NCBI GenBank assembly: GCA_027625915.1
Contig: JANTQA010000047.1
Location: forward strand, 9,672,001-9,736,000
Direction of reading: 5' to 3'
Origin: Anaeramoeba flamelloides
Taxonomy: Eukaryota > Metamonada > Anaeramoebidae
Length of the DNA stretch: 64,000 nucleotides
Position numbers and translations under genes: made by a program. Positions 46,110 to 58,324 of the stretch are shown in pieces. Under the pieces are notes generated by a model, which searched no databases, was not told the origin of the DNA, and saw nothing but the letters and a program-made list of their open reading frames with translations. Numbering within the stretch: position 1 is the first letter of the stretch; every line of letters begins with the position of its first letter.

Positions 46110-46218
46110 AGAAAAAGGAAAAGTAACAAACTTTAGGTAATATTTTTTCAGTTTGGTCAGGTTTATTGCATTTTTTTTTTTTCAATATTTTTGATTTTTG
46201 CTCATTAAAACTTAAAAT

Positions 46219-46760
46219 CAAAACCCCAATTCAAAATTTTTAACACACATAAAAATTAGATTTGTGAAAAAAAAAAACTTATTTAATCAATTCAAGAAGT
46301 TATACCAAATTAGAACCATTCACTAATGAAATGTTAATACTTGTTTATAAATTGCAATACTCACAAAACAATAAATAAATTATTATTAATATTACTAAAT
46401 CAAGAGTGTGTTAAAAATTTTGGGGTAAAACAAAAAAAAAATACATTTGTAAATTTGTTTAAATTTTATTAGGAATTTTGATTGATCAAATAGGTTAGAT
46501 ACTACTAATTAATTTTATTTGGGTTCTTCTCTGTGTAAAAACTCAACTTTAATCTAATATCAATGGTCGAAAAAATTTTTGATCAAACGAAACAGAGATT
46601 ATGTAATTCAAAAAATGAAATGAATCAAAACATAAAAGATGAAAAAATGATTTTCATATTTTACAAAAATCAAAATTATCTTCAATTTCAATGAAATTGT
46701 ATTATTGTGATTGTTTGTAACGTTTTAGTTGTGTGGAAAATTTTGGAATTTTTGTTTATA
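46219..46760. mobile_element. non-autonomous element family H, copy 2
   Basis: This copy is colinear with 19284-19820 across about 540 bp, including AAGAAGTTATACCAAATTAG, GTGTGTTAAAAATTTTGG and CAATTTCAATGAAATTGTAT. The flanks differ, which gives the element limits. The differences are small indels and scattered changes. It is non-coding. Confidence 0.7.
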
Positions 46761-48063
46761 AGTATTGCTTCGAAAGTGAAAGACCAAAAAACTATATACT
46801 ACATGTTTTTATGGTTTGAAGATAGGGGGGATTACTAATTTTTTTTTTTCTTTCACAAAAATAAAAATATTCTGAGGCAATGCATGACCAACATATCTTG
46901 GAACTTGTAGTATTTTAAGGATAACTCCTAATTATTTCTTCATTTTTTCAAAAAATGAATACAACGAACTATATTATTATTAATATTTAACCGATTTGTG
47001 TCATCCACGGAAAATATTATCCAATTTTTGCTAATATTCCCAATTGAAGAAAAAATTGCTCGAAAACAGGTTGAAAAATGCAAGAGATTAATCTTTTTTA
47101 CCAAAGAATTTAGAATATACGATAATGTAATTACTTCTGTTTAAAGGTCATTTACCTTGGTAATAACTAACTTTTTCTCTAAAACAAAAAAATCTTGTTG
47201 AAGAAAACATTAATTTGACCAGAACACTTAACTCACAATTTTTTAAATATAAAATCATAAAATTTAAAAAGCACATCAAAGAGCATTTTTTTTCTTCATT
47301 TGGAAATATGATCAAAAATTGGAAAATATATCCCCATATAAAAGATTTATTATAAATTAACTGTTCTTATCTAAATATTGATTAAACATTCTAATTATGT
47401 CAATATTAATGGTCTGGTAATAATAGAAAATTTAAAAAAAAAACCCAATCTTCAAAATTAATCGAGAAATGGACTGTTAATTAAAATTATAATTTAATAT
47501 CATTATTTCCTGAGCAAATAAATTATTTACACTTTTTCTATTTGATGATTTGAGTATAATTATTTCATATTTTGCTGATGTATTGAATTGGATAATAACG
47601 AAAGAATTGAAAAACGAAAACTTAAAAAGAAAGTCAAAAAAGTTGTTTATTGCTCACAACATAAAATAAAAAAAATAATTAATCACTATATTTTATTTAA
47701 ATTAATCTTAACCAATCAATGAAAATAATAATTTTTGATTTTATATTAAGGGATTGCTTGAATTTAGAGAAAATCCTTTGATTTAATTATTTTTTTTTGG
47801 TAAATCTGTTTTAAAAAAGCTAATAAAAAAATAAAAGATTTTCATAATTTACTGCAAATAGATAAACCTTAGATATTCATCTATTTTAGAGATACCTTGA
47901 AAACATTTTTTTTTTTGCATTTTTTTTTCAAATGACAAGTATTTGTTTTTCAAAAAAAAAAAAAACAAATATATGTTTTCAATTAAATTCAAAAATTTTA
48001 CTTTTAAGCTGGGTTAGTTTATGATTAAAATAATAATAATAAAAATAAAAATAAAAATTTCAT
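46761..48063. other. gene-free stretch
   Basis: I see no supportable gene on either strand; there are only A/T-rich text and homopolymers. It forms the 3' flank of the minus-strand gene ending at 48064. Confidence 0.45.
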
Positions 48064-50549
48064 TTAAATTTCATCACTGTAGCTATCACTGCCACTGTCA
48101 CCATCACTATCTTCTACTAATTTATTGAGCTTGTCGATGTATATTTGATGTTTTCTCATTAACTGTGTATATTTATTTACACTGCTTTTTAAGCTGAGAC
48201 TTTTTTTCATCAATTTAGTTTTATCATTTTTGTTGTTTTCAAGTCCATCCATTCTTCTTTGTAAATGTGATTGTAATCCCTCGTATTTGGATTTATATTT
48301 TTTCCTCTCGATTTTCAATTTATCATTAAAATTTTCTATTTTAGCATTCTTTTTTTCAACTAAACCAGTGTAGATTTTAATCACTTTTTCAAGGTGTGGC
48401 AAAAAAGTTTCTGAAAATTCTTTCTTATCTACTTGTGCGATCAGTTTTTTGATACCTTCAACTTCAAAATGAAATTTGTCTTCATAACATTCATCTATTA
48501 TATACCATTAAAAAAATAGGAAACAGTATAAAAAATATTATATTAATTAAGTAAAGTTTGATTAAAGATTAGAAAAGGATATCAGAATAAATCAGATAAT
48601 ACATTACTTTCCAAATAATGAAAAACAATAATAATTATTATTATAAACGAAAATTACAAAAGCAGGACTCTAAAAATATTTTGGCTTTTTCAGAGTATTA
48701 ATTTTTTCCATCTAAAAGTCTCGAATATACTACACTGTAAGTATTTTGTTTAAATATCAATTATTTTATATAAATATCTTTTCATTAAAAAAATATTTTA
48801 TCGCAAAAAAAAGTCTATTTAACCAAAAAAGTAATTCAAATTGCCCATTTTTGTGTGAACAATTTTTTCAAAAAGAATGATCATTTTTTTAAACACAATA
48901 TTTTTCTATTGAATTATTATGAATTTTTTAGAATTACCAAGGAATTATATTCATCAAGTTCTTGATTTAAGATGCAAATTTTAAAGTTGTAAACTTTTGT
49001 TGAACAACAAATGGATGTTAAAAACAAATTATTCTTTTTAAACCGATCTTTGAGATCTGAGGATAATTTCTCTTTCTTCTTGAGAATTTAACTTTTGAAG
49101 TCAAATTACCCTTTTTTAAAAAACTCTTCTATTATTGATTCCAACCTATTTTCTCAATTGGTTTTTAATTGTTTGTTTGTCTCTAAATTTGGAATTTTAA
49201 TTATTTTTTTCCAAAAAAGTATTTTTTCTTTTCCTTTCTTTTATTTTTATTGAACTGTATAAATAAATATAAAATTAATTCTTTGTAAATCTTTTATTTT
49301 GGTTTTATTTCACAAGAAATGTTTTTTAACTGAAGATCTGAAACAAAAAGATTTTCAAATTGATTTAGTATTTTACAACAAAACCCTCTTATTAGATATC
49401 TTATATTCACGAAAAAATAGTACTTGTCACTGAAAACTTCGACTTTTTCACGAAAAAACCACTTATCCGAGAAAAAGTATTACTTAGTAAAAAGGTTTTG
49501 ATTTGTGAAAAAATAAATATTTTTCGAATCAGTAACCATATCCACGAATTTGTAAAATTTATATGTAAAACTCAATTCATAACTCTAAAAAATCTCAAAT
49601 TTTCGACTCATAAAGAAAACAAATAATAAAAAAAAAGAGAAAATAATGAAAAAAAAAAACAAAAAATTAGTTTTCTAGAAATTATCAATACCGAAAAATT
49701 CAAAAAAATGTATAAAATTTTTAGTTCAATTTCCATTTTTTGATATCTGATAACTCAACTTTCAAAAAAAAATTGATTTCGAAGAATATTTCGAAAATCA
49801 AATAATTTATATAGTTTTCTTTAAGCGTATATTTAATAAAAAATTAAATAATCAATCCCAACACACATTAGAAGACAATCTACCAATTGTATGATTTGAA
49901 AATTTTTTTAATTTTTTTAAAAAATCAAATTACGAATGATAAACATTATTATAAACTAAATTCCAAAAATTTGGACACAATTTAAACAGTTAAAAGAATA
50001 AAAATACTCTACTTTACCTTCAATTTGTAAATAATTTTGATTTTACTAACTATTTCATTTTTTGTCTTTTTTTATTTTGTTTTCATTTCCTTTTTTCACC
50101 AGTTACGGAATCTGTTTCGTTAGATCTGGAATTTTTTTTTGATGGTTGACAGAAGTTTAGTGCTGAGTTTGTTAAATTGAAAAATCCTCATACAATTGGT
50201 AGATGTTATCTTATCAGTTGTTCGATCAACAATTATTGGTGAAATTTCAACAAATTTATCAATATGTTTTTTGTTCTAGTTAGTTTCATTATTTTGGACC
50301 CACAGATTTTTATTTTTTCAGTTTATATTTTTTTCTTTTATTTAGATTAAAATTACTTACTCATCAAAACATTAATACTAGAAAACTTAAATGTGGTTTT
50401 ATATTATGTTTGGAAAAATATAATATATTGAGTTTTTTTTTTTTTTTGCCTATTATTGATTTTGGGTGTGTCCAAATTTTTGGAATGGGGTTGGATTCAT
50501 GAAAGAAATTACAATATGTAAAATTTAAGTTATTAATTGATGTGTTTTT

Positions 50550-50593
<44 letters not shown>

Positions 50594-53500
50594 ATTTTTA
50601 CATATTTATCCTAAAATATCAAAAGTAATAAATGGTATCAAGACAAAACATTTTTTATTTTAATAACAATGATTAAAGAATTGTGTTTTGTAAAAAAATA
50701 CGGGTATTTGCATATTAAACTGAAATAAAATTCCACTGATTATCTTTGTTTTCTTTTTGAAAATTACAACTTACTTCTTTGAGAACTTTATTTAGCAATA
50801 AAAAATAATCTGGAAAAAGAAGTCAAAATTTTTTCCCATTGATAATTCAAATCACAGTGGAAAAATGAAATCAAACTGAAATTTTTTTCCATTAAATTTT
50901 GAATACCAGTATTGATTTTTTTTCATTTTTAAACGGGTTTTAATGAGTCGAAAAGTGTTTTCGTGGTTGAGACAAATCTTATCAAATGTGTATTAAATTA
51001 AGAATTAAATAAATTAAAGAAATCAAAAAATACAAACCTTCTAAATAATCTGTTTCTGTTTCTGTTGTTATTGTACCCAAGTCAAGTTTTAATGATGTCT
51101 CTGATGAATTCTCTTCAGATGGTCCATCCGTTTTTTTGAAAATACATTGAAAGCATGGTTCAAAATTGATTCGAATAAGTGTTACATAAACAGAAGACCA
51201 AAACTCCAATTTGTCAAGAGTTTTTTGGAGACACGAATAATAAACGCTGATTTTTTTCCCGCTATAAATTTGAAGATTAATTTTTTATATTGAAAATTAG
51301 AAACATCCTGCGATTGCTATTTTAGTTATCCCAAATAAAAAATGAAAAAAAAAAAAAACACTTATATTTCCTAGCAATACTTTAATACTGACTTCCAGAT
51401 ATTAAGCATACTCTTTCTGTTTTTTCACTTCGCTGATCAATAATTAATGTGGTTAAGGGTGGAGGTTCCAAATGAATCCTTCTGATACAATACAAACAAT
51501 AATTATTGTTTCTAGTTCAGGTTTTTAGGATCTTTTATTTACAGAATAAAATAGAAATTTTTTTTGTCACAAAAAAATGTGTTTTTTTCTGAAAATTTGG
51601 TTTTTGTTTTTCTATTGTAAATTCCGACAAATAATAACCTTATAATTAAGAGTAATATTGAATAATAATGAAATTATTGAATTTCACCGAGTAATTAAGA
51701 GGAAAATATTAATTGCCCCCAATGGAATGAAAAATTAATTGGATACCTTCTTTGGTCGGTTTTTGAGTATTTGGTAAATGTGGCTTTTTAGTAGAGAACA
51801 AAAAATAATATCAAAAAAAACTTTCTTATTTCTAAAAGAAAAATTTATTTTAATCTTTGAATAAAAGATTTTCTGAACCTTAACCAAAATGAAATGAGAG
51901 TATTTGAAATGTATCTGAAGAATTCGTTTGCAACTTACATCCTTACATGTTTAAATTCTCGTTGGAAAAAGTTCGAATTACAAGTTTCAAAACTGTTTTC
52001 AAATTGTTTAACATATATGAATTATGCAAGTTGAAGTTTTTTCTTATAAAAATTTCGGTACGTACTTTTTTTAAACAAATGTAACTTCACATTTACATTT
52101 TCAACACTGGTATTCGAAATTTAGAAAGAACATACTTTTATTTGGAATTTTTACTCAATTGTTGGTTTTTACAATTGAATAAAAATCTTTTTTAAAACAA
52201 AAAAAGAATTAAGAATTAAAGTCCCTTTGAAAAAATTTTAAAAAAGTGTTGATCAAACTGTTTTGTCACTCTTTTAATCAATTCTAGTGATACTTTTCGT
52301 CTCACTGTTATTAAATAGCTTTATTCATCAAAATCTTTGTGACAGAAAAAAAAATAAGAAGTTTTTTTTTTTATTTTTTTTATTGTTTAAGGGAGGAGTT
52401 TTTATTTCCTCTTGTTTGCCGTTAGTTTTTTTTTTTTAATTTTTGAAATAAACAGAAAATTTAAACAATTTTCGGTTTATTTCAAAAAGTAAAAAAAAAA
52501 TTGTCTTTAGCTTTTCCAGAATTCAAAAGAATAGAGAAAAATCAAAGATTTTACTCAATTCTTTTAAATTCTGGAAAAGCTAGGCATTTGGTAGCACTTC
52601 ACGTTAGGTTTTCCAGAATTTATAAGAATTGAGTAAGAATATTTGATTTTTCTCCATTGTTTTGAATTCTGAAAAACCTTGGCACTTTCCTAATTCCTAA
52701 ATTGTGATTTAGAAATTTTTTTAAAAATATCAATATACTTTTATTTTCCACCAGGGCGTATAAAGTTATGGAGTCTTTTCTGTTAATAATATTAAAAATA
52801 TTATTGTTTTTTAATATATGAGATATATTGATTTTTTTTAATTCAGATATCCAGATTTTACGATTATTTTCATAGGCTGGGCAATTCCAGAAAAAAATAA
52901 GAAGTTAACAAAAATTTCAAAAAGATTTTTCAAAATTTTTCCTTTTTTTTTTTTATTATCGAATCAGTGTAAATTACACTCTAGCTGCCCTTAGTCTTAA
53001 ATGTTTAAAAATGAAGAAGAAAATCGTAGATTTCATGATATTTAATTAATGGAAATACTTTCGAACGATTTTGGTTTTAAAATTAATTCATTAAGATTTA
53101 TTGCTTTTAATTTATTTTGAAAAATTAAACTATTTTTTTAATAGGAGGTACCTCCCATAAAAAAATATTAATATTTTCTATTATTTCTTTCTGTTTATAC
53201 TTTAAACATAGAGGACAAAATTTATTTGAGTTTTTATCTATTACTTAATAATATCAATTTAGGCAATTAGTAAATCATCTGAATTTTAGGATTGTTGAGA
53301 TTCAATGGATAACTTAAATATCTTGGGTTTTAAATAAATGTTTTTGGTATATTCTTTTAAATTCGGAAAATTTAACGAAATTTCCAGCTCTTGGAATTCA
53401 ACAATTCAATATAGAGCAGTGAAAAAAATACCGGACATGAAAAAAATCCCGGACAAGATTTTTAATTGTGAATATTAGTCAAATTATTGTGTAATTTCAT

Positions 53501-55188
53501 TTATTTACAATCAAATTCCTTTTTTTAAGCTTCCAACTTTTTCAATTATAACTCCCCCACTTATTAGAATGATGATTGACGAAATCACACTTGTTCAAAA
53601 CACCATTCAATCAATCAAAAAACAAGAAGAAAAATTATCATTTTCCAAACTCTAGTATGCCTCTATAAAACTCGATTGTTTTTCAAAAAAAGTTGATCAA
53701 CATTAGGCTATCAAACAATTACTCGAGTATTCTAGAGACACCTTACTTTGATGGACTTTAGGTAGGTTTATCACTAATCTCATAAAAAAATTGGTTATTT
53801 ATAATAAGGATTTAATTGAAATTATACAAAAATTTTACTAATAATCACAATTAAAAATCATGTCAGGGATTTTTTTCATGTCCGGTATTTTTTTCCCAAC
53901 TATATGTGTTTTTATAAATTTCTTTTTTCAATTCAATTAAATTGATTGAATTTTAATAATTTTTTTATTGTTAGTTGATTGAATTTTATTAATTTTTCCA
54001 AATAAGGAAGAAGAGATAAATGTTTTAATTTTTTTTTGAATTTGAATTTTTTTTATTACTGGTATTTGAATTCTAAATGGGACAAAATTTTCACTTCCTT
54101 TTCCATTCTTTTCTTTAATAAAAAGAGTTTTCCAAAGAAGTGTGTTGTAATTTGTAATTTGGGATCTAGTCGAAAAGGGAAATTAAAAATTGAGTGGAAT
54201 TTTTTCCCATTTAGAATTCAAATACCAGAAACCAAAATTACAAAATTTTTCCTTTTTAATCGAGTTGTAGATCTCTTGTGTTTTTTTATTCTTAAAACTG
54301 TTGTTTGTACTGTTAATTGTAAAATAATATGATCAAAATTTTCAATCAGCTTCTCAAAAAAACACATCTCACAGAACAAAAATAAATAGTCAAAATCCAC
54401 CTTTCCAAAAGGGTAAATTAATATTTTAAATTGATTTAGGGTTTTTGAAAATTTGAAATATAAGATAGATTTATACAATCTTTTTTTGGAAAGTTGATTG
54501 AAACTGATGTTTCATTTATTTTGCAACAAATAGTATTGTTGAGGAAATAGAAAATAAATTTTTTTCATTTTTTAATTGGAATGTAATTCTAAAGACAAAA
54601 ACAAAAACAAAAAAAAAAAAAAGAAATTACCTTTTTATTGGTTCAAAAGCGTTTGTGATGTGCACTTTTGTTTCTAAATTAAAGTGCTTTTGAAAGTCTA
54701 TTCATTAAAAAGATTAAAACGGAAAGAAAAGATCAAAAAAGAAAGAAGAATTTCTTTTTAGTTAACTTTTTTTAGCTTCTTGACAAAAAAAAATAGAAAT
54801 GGTTTCAAAATACGAAATCAAAAAGATTTCAAATTCTTTCTGTACAATTTTATTGATCTGGATCGTAGCTTGCAGAACAAGGGTTAGTTTAAATACCTTG
54901 ACAAACTTACTAGATCTTTAGATTGTATAGAATAATTGCCAAACCAAAAACAAGCAATTTTTCTTTTTTTTTTTTTGAATTAAGAAAGGATCAAATTTTA
55001 CCGGGTGACAAATCGTAAATTTTATAATTCTTAAGGTTGCTTTTGTTTGCACCAAAGAGCTGAACACTTAATTTATTTGCAAAAAGGATTGAAAAATCTG
55101 ATTTTAAGATGATAACCGATGAAGATATTTTTTCAAGTTTTTTAAAAAGCTTTTTGGATTGTTTTTTATTAAAATTTGTTTTTGACAT
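48064..55188 (-). CDS. split gene: PAS-like first exon, coiled-coil acidic tail
   Basis: Exon 1 (55188-55002) starts at ATG. It encodes SKKLFKKLEKISSSVIIL, then FANKLSVQLFGANKSNL and IYDLSP, which is the first half of a PAS-type sensor fold. It ends in phase 1 at CCCG|GTAAAA. A further exon (51261-51038) reads KKISVYYSCLQKTLDKLEFW, then SSVYVTLIRINFEPCFQCIF, resembling the last strands of such a domain, then an S/E/T-rich linker. It ends GAAG|GTTTGT in phase 1. The last exon (48494-48064), after TAATAG, also phase 1, is a coiled-coil of about 110 residues with an acidic end (SDGDSGSDSYSDE) and TAA. The last intron is 2,543 bp. Candidate middle exons lie at 51707-51800 and 51385-51484, but their borders do not all fit. 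The role is probably signalling or scaffold; the ligand is unknown. Treating all parts as one gene is my inference. Confidence 0.45.
49861..50480. repeat. nested inverted repeats inside the large intron
   Basis: Two pairs lie within the 2.5-kb intron. ATCTACCAATTGTATGATTT near 49876 pairs with TCATACAATTGGTAGATGTT near 50190. CCAAAAATTTGGACACAATT near 49965 pairs with GTGTGTCCAAATTTTTGG near 50465. The pairs interlock rather than nest, so this may be two overlapping element remnants. Confidence 0.4.
50552..50591. repeat. (TA)20 microsatellite
   Basis: An uninterrupted TA repeat of about 40 bp lies in the large intron. It accounts for the YIYIYIYI text in one frame. A second run of about 28 bp lies at 56041-56068. 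Confidence 0.9.
51385..51484 (-). other. candidate middle exon of the PAS-like gene
   Basis: The open segment reads RRIHLEPPPLTTLIIDQ then RSEKTERVCLISG, followed by a possible donor GTCAGT; a stronger donor GTATGC lies inside. The composition is clearly protein-like. The phase does not match the next exon directly, so the border or an intermediate exon is missing. Confidence 0.35.
51707..51800 (-). other. candidate middle exon of the PAS-like gene
   Basis: One frame reads KKPHLPNTQKPTKEGIQL then IFHSIGG, resembling the segment that follows the DLSP motif in many protist PAS proteins (QPH..., then a helix). A second frame (SLLKSHIYQILKNRPKK, ending at AAG|GTATCC) is equally open. I cannot decide between them by eye. 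Confidence 0.3.
52427..52690. repeat. dispersed repeat family E, copy in intron
   Basis: It contains the hairpin AAATAAACAGAAAATTTAAA/ATTTTCGGTTTATTTC and paired copies of CCAGAATTCAAAAGAAT and its complement. The same elements occur at 15770 and 31730. It lies in the proposed 3.7-kb region between PAS-like exons. Confidence 0.55.
53414..53900. mobile_element. TA-flanked element with CCGGACATG ends (487 bp)
   Basis: The left end GTGAAAAAAATACCGGACAT followed by GAAAAAAATCCCGGACA is mirrored at the right end, and both lie next to TA. The arms extend through AAGATTTTTAATTGTGA/TCACAATTAAAAATCAT and a further TTACAATCAAATTCC region. The middle (53540-53760) has semi-coding text (VQNTIQSIKKQEEKLSF, CFSKKVDQ) in one frame with stops, perhaps a scrap of an internal ORF. 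It is a Tc1/mariner-type structure. Confidence 0.8.
54059..54228. mobile_element. MITE family C, complete copy (170 bp)
   Basis: The ends CTGGTATTTGAATTCTAAAT and the inverted CTGGTATTTGAATTCTAAAT are perfect. The left flank is TA and the right flank is AA. The length equals the copy at 28096-28265, and the arms are better preserved. It lies between proposed exons of the PAS-like gene. Confidence 0.88.
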
Positions 55189-56040
55189 TTGACAAAGTAG
55201 ACAAAAGAATAAAAAATAAATTTTTCAAAGTTCCTTTTGAAAATTTTTGTCAAAATTAAAAAAAAACTTTTTTTATTGTTTTTGCAATTTTTTTTATTTA
55301 TGATTTGAACGAACTTTTGAGAGTGTAATTGTGTCGTATTAGCAACCTTCAGTAAAGATAGTCAACCAAACCTAGATATAAGTTTTTTCTCGAACCATTT
55401 TTGTCACAACAAGAAATTTTGCAAAAATCTTTTCGCTTTTAAATCTGGAGTCTCATAGATTCAACCAAGAGAAATTTGAGTTTTATTTACTTTTGAATTG
55501 GTTTGTTATTTGATTTGATCCAAAAAATTCACTTTGACTGAAATTTGGCGACTTTTAACCACACCCAATTCTTGAAATTCTACTTTTAGGGAATAATTAT
55601 ATTTTTCCAAAATTTTTGTCAAATAATTAATTCTTTGCTTTTGAACTGCTTCTGTAATTCAATCAGATTATTCTAGATCTTTGAAGAAATTTAAAATCTC
55701 CCCATAATTACCAAATTTCTTTCGAATTATTTTTTCGAATTAGCATTTACAAGCAGATTTTGTTGAGGATGGAGTTAAAAAATAAAGGAATATCCAAAAT
55801 TTTCTGTCTCTGACAATTATTCTTATTATATCCAACATATTTCAAAACTGAAAAGTCGGCTGAAATAAGGGATCTTATTACAATTTTTAATTTCAGTTTT
55901 TTTTTCAAATTTCGTTCACTCGTGTAATATGTTATTGAAGTACCTAATTCTAACTTTATAAGGACAATATTTGAAAATCAAATTTTTTGGCTTCATTTAC
56001 CTTCCACTTTATTTTAAAAGAATTGAAAGTTTAATTTAAG

Positions 56041-56072
<32 letters not shown>

Positions 56073-56714
56073 TTGTTTCTGTTGAAGTTCCCCAACATTT
56101 TTTTCAAATAACTAATTTTTTTTATAAATGATCCTTGAAGATTAAATTAGAAATAACCTATATAATAAACATCCAATAATAGTTGATATCCGCCTGAAAT
56201 AAAAATAATAAATCAATAGATTTTATTAAAAAATCGAAAACCCAAATTCTTAGATCACTATTTTGAAAAACAAAAATATTCATTTTGACATTCAATTAAA
56301 GATCGAAATAAAATTCCAATCGAAATCAAAATTATTTTACTTCAGTTATTTTTACTTGATCAATAACTTTAGAATAACATATTTTTAGCAAGGGGTTATA
56401 GATCTTACAATAAAAAACAATTTGTAAAGGAATTAGGAGTTAAAAATAAATAGTCAAAATAAGAAATGTGTAAAAAATAATTCCAATTTTGGAATTTTTA
56501 GAAATGAATTTTTTTTCTAATATCCATGCAAACCCTTTAAACACATGCAATCCACCTATTATAACATGACCCATTTGACTGGGAAATGGTTTATATTTAT
56601 ATATAAACTCCATTTCAAAAAATATTACTCACACTAAAATGACAAATTGATAAAAAAAAATAATATTTTCGAGAGTATTCAATAACAACTATTAATTAAT
56701 TCTGATTAATAATT
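55189..56714. other. gene-free stretch upstream of the PAS-like exon
   Basis: I see no supportable gene. The first few hundred bases are the likely promoter of the minus-strand gene. A TA microsatellite lies at 56041-56068. A reverse fragment of the AAAGGGG repeat lies near 56560-56600. Confidence 0.4.
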
Positions 56715-57230
56715 CAACTTTTAAATCATTTATGATATATAAAAACCTGATATTTTAAAAATTAAAAAAAAATAAAACCAAAAACTAAAAAAAAATTAGT
56801 AACAATTTTTGAAAAGAGTATTATGGATTATTTATTACTAAGCTTTCACTGAAAAAAGGTTGAACTAGAATATTTTTTGCTATATATCAAATTCATTTAA
56901 AAAAACATATAATAGTCTCAATTTTCTAAATCATTATTGGTCTTTTCGAAGAACATTTTTTTTTTCCACTTTTCTTTTGTGAACTTTATCTTCGAAAAAA
57001 AAGAAAAACAAGAAAAATGAATCAAAAAAAAAAAGAAAAAGTGAATTAAAAAAAAAAAAGAATAACAAGATAAATGAAAAATATAAAAATTTGAAAAATT
57101 AGAATAAAAGAATCTGAAAAAAAAATTGAAAATATTTCTGTGATAAGAATAAAGGATAAAACAATCAAAACAACTTCCATTAACATTATAAAAGTGATTC
57201 AAAGGTTTGAATAAATTAGTTTATATATTG
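56715..57230. repeat. dispersed repeat F, copy 2
   Basis: It is colinear with 1845-2370 in the same orientation and more diverged inside the A-rich tract. The minus-strand frame 56918-57202 (repetitive F/S/Y) lies within it and is not a gene. Confidence 0.6.
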
Positions 57231-58324
57231 ATATTTTCATATTTAAAAAAATAAATTTTATTCCAAGGAATCAAAAAAAAAGAAATCCAAATTAATAAAA
57301 CTCAAGATTATAATGAGCAAATATTTTTTTGAACATCTTGTTTTTTTTCTATAATTAAGACAATCATTTGATAAATATTTGAGAATCTTAAAACAAAATT
57401 TTTCTATTTTTATTGTAAAATGAGACTAAATTCCGGTTAAATAGAAAGTAAGTAGACAATCAGATAAACAAAATTATTTTTAATTTTGGTTGTTTTGTTG
57501 GTTAATGCCCGAAATTTTTTTAGTTAACTCATGTTTTTTTTTTAATTTTATAAAATTGTTTTTAAAAACCAAAAACAATCAAAAATGATACTCTTTTTAT
57601 TTATTTTTTATTTTGACATAAGTGTCTACCAAGGAGAGGATGAAAATTAAAAAATTTTGTTATTAGGTAGTGATCAAATTAGTGTACCATGGTTCGAGTG
57701 TCTCTAAAAAATCTATTAATCAAGTAGTTTTATTTGATATCATTAATTAAAAATCCCTCTTGTATTACTAAAAAACCCAACAATTTCAGAAACAAATCTG
57801 TATTTTGTACAAATTTTTATATTGGATTATCAATATTCAGACTCACAAGTTTCAAAATATCTTTATTAAATTTATGATGATATATATATTAGTCGATAAA
57901 ACAATTCATTTAATTTATCCCAAAAAAATTAAACAATTAACTCAATAGATTTTTTTGACCAATTATTCAGCAAATCTGGGAAATATATTGATGTTACAAT
58001 TAACTTTATAAAAAAAGGAAACAAAACTAATCCGTGTTTGGATTTTTGTGTTGATTGTTATTGAGTTAATCTTTGAAATTGAAAAAATTAAAAAAAATAG
58101 GTACTTTTTGAAGTTCTAAATATTCGTTTATTAAATCCTGAAATAATAGTATTTTGGTTTCTATTTTTACATTTGGAAAAGGAATTAAAATAAAATTTCT
58201 AAAATCACAATTTTTTAATAGTGATCATAATACAAAAATATAAAAAAGCATTATGTAATAAGATTTATAATAGATTTTTTAGAGTTACAGAAACTATTTG
58301 AAACATGGCGCACTAATATCATTT

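Noticed and set aside
46068-46120. A-box-like TGGTGTAGTGGC suggesting a tRNA start
   Set aside because: No B-box or acceptor partner follows within tRNA length, and it lies in a coding-like frame.
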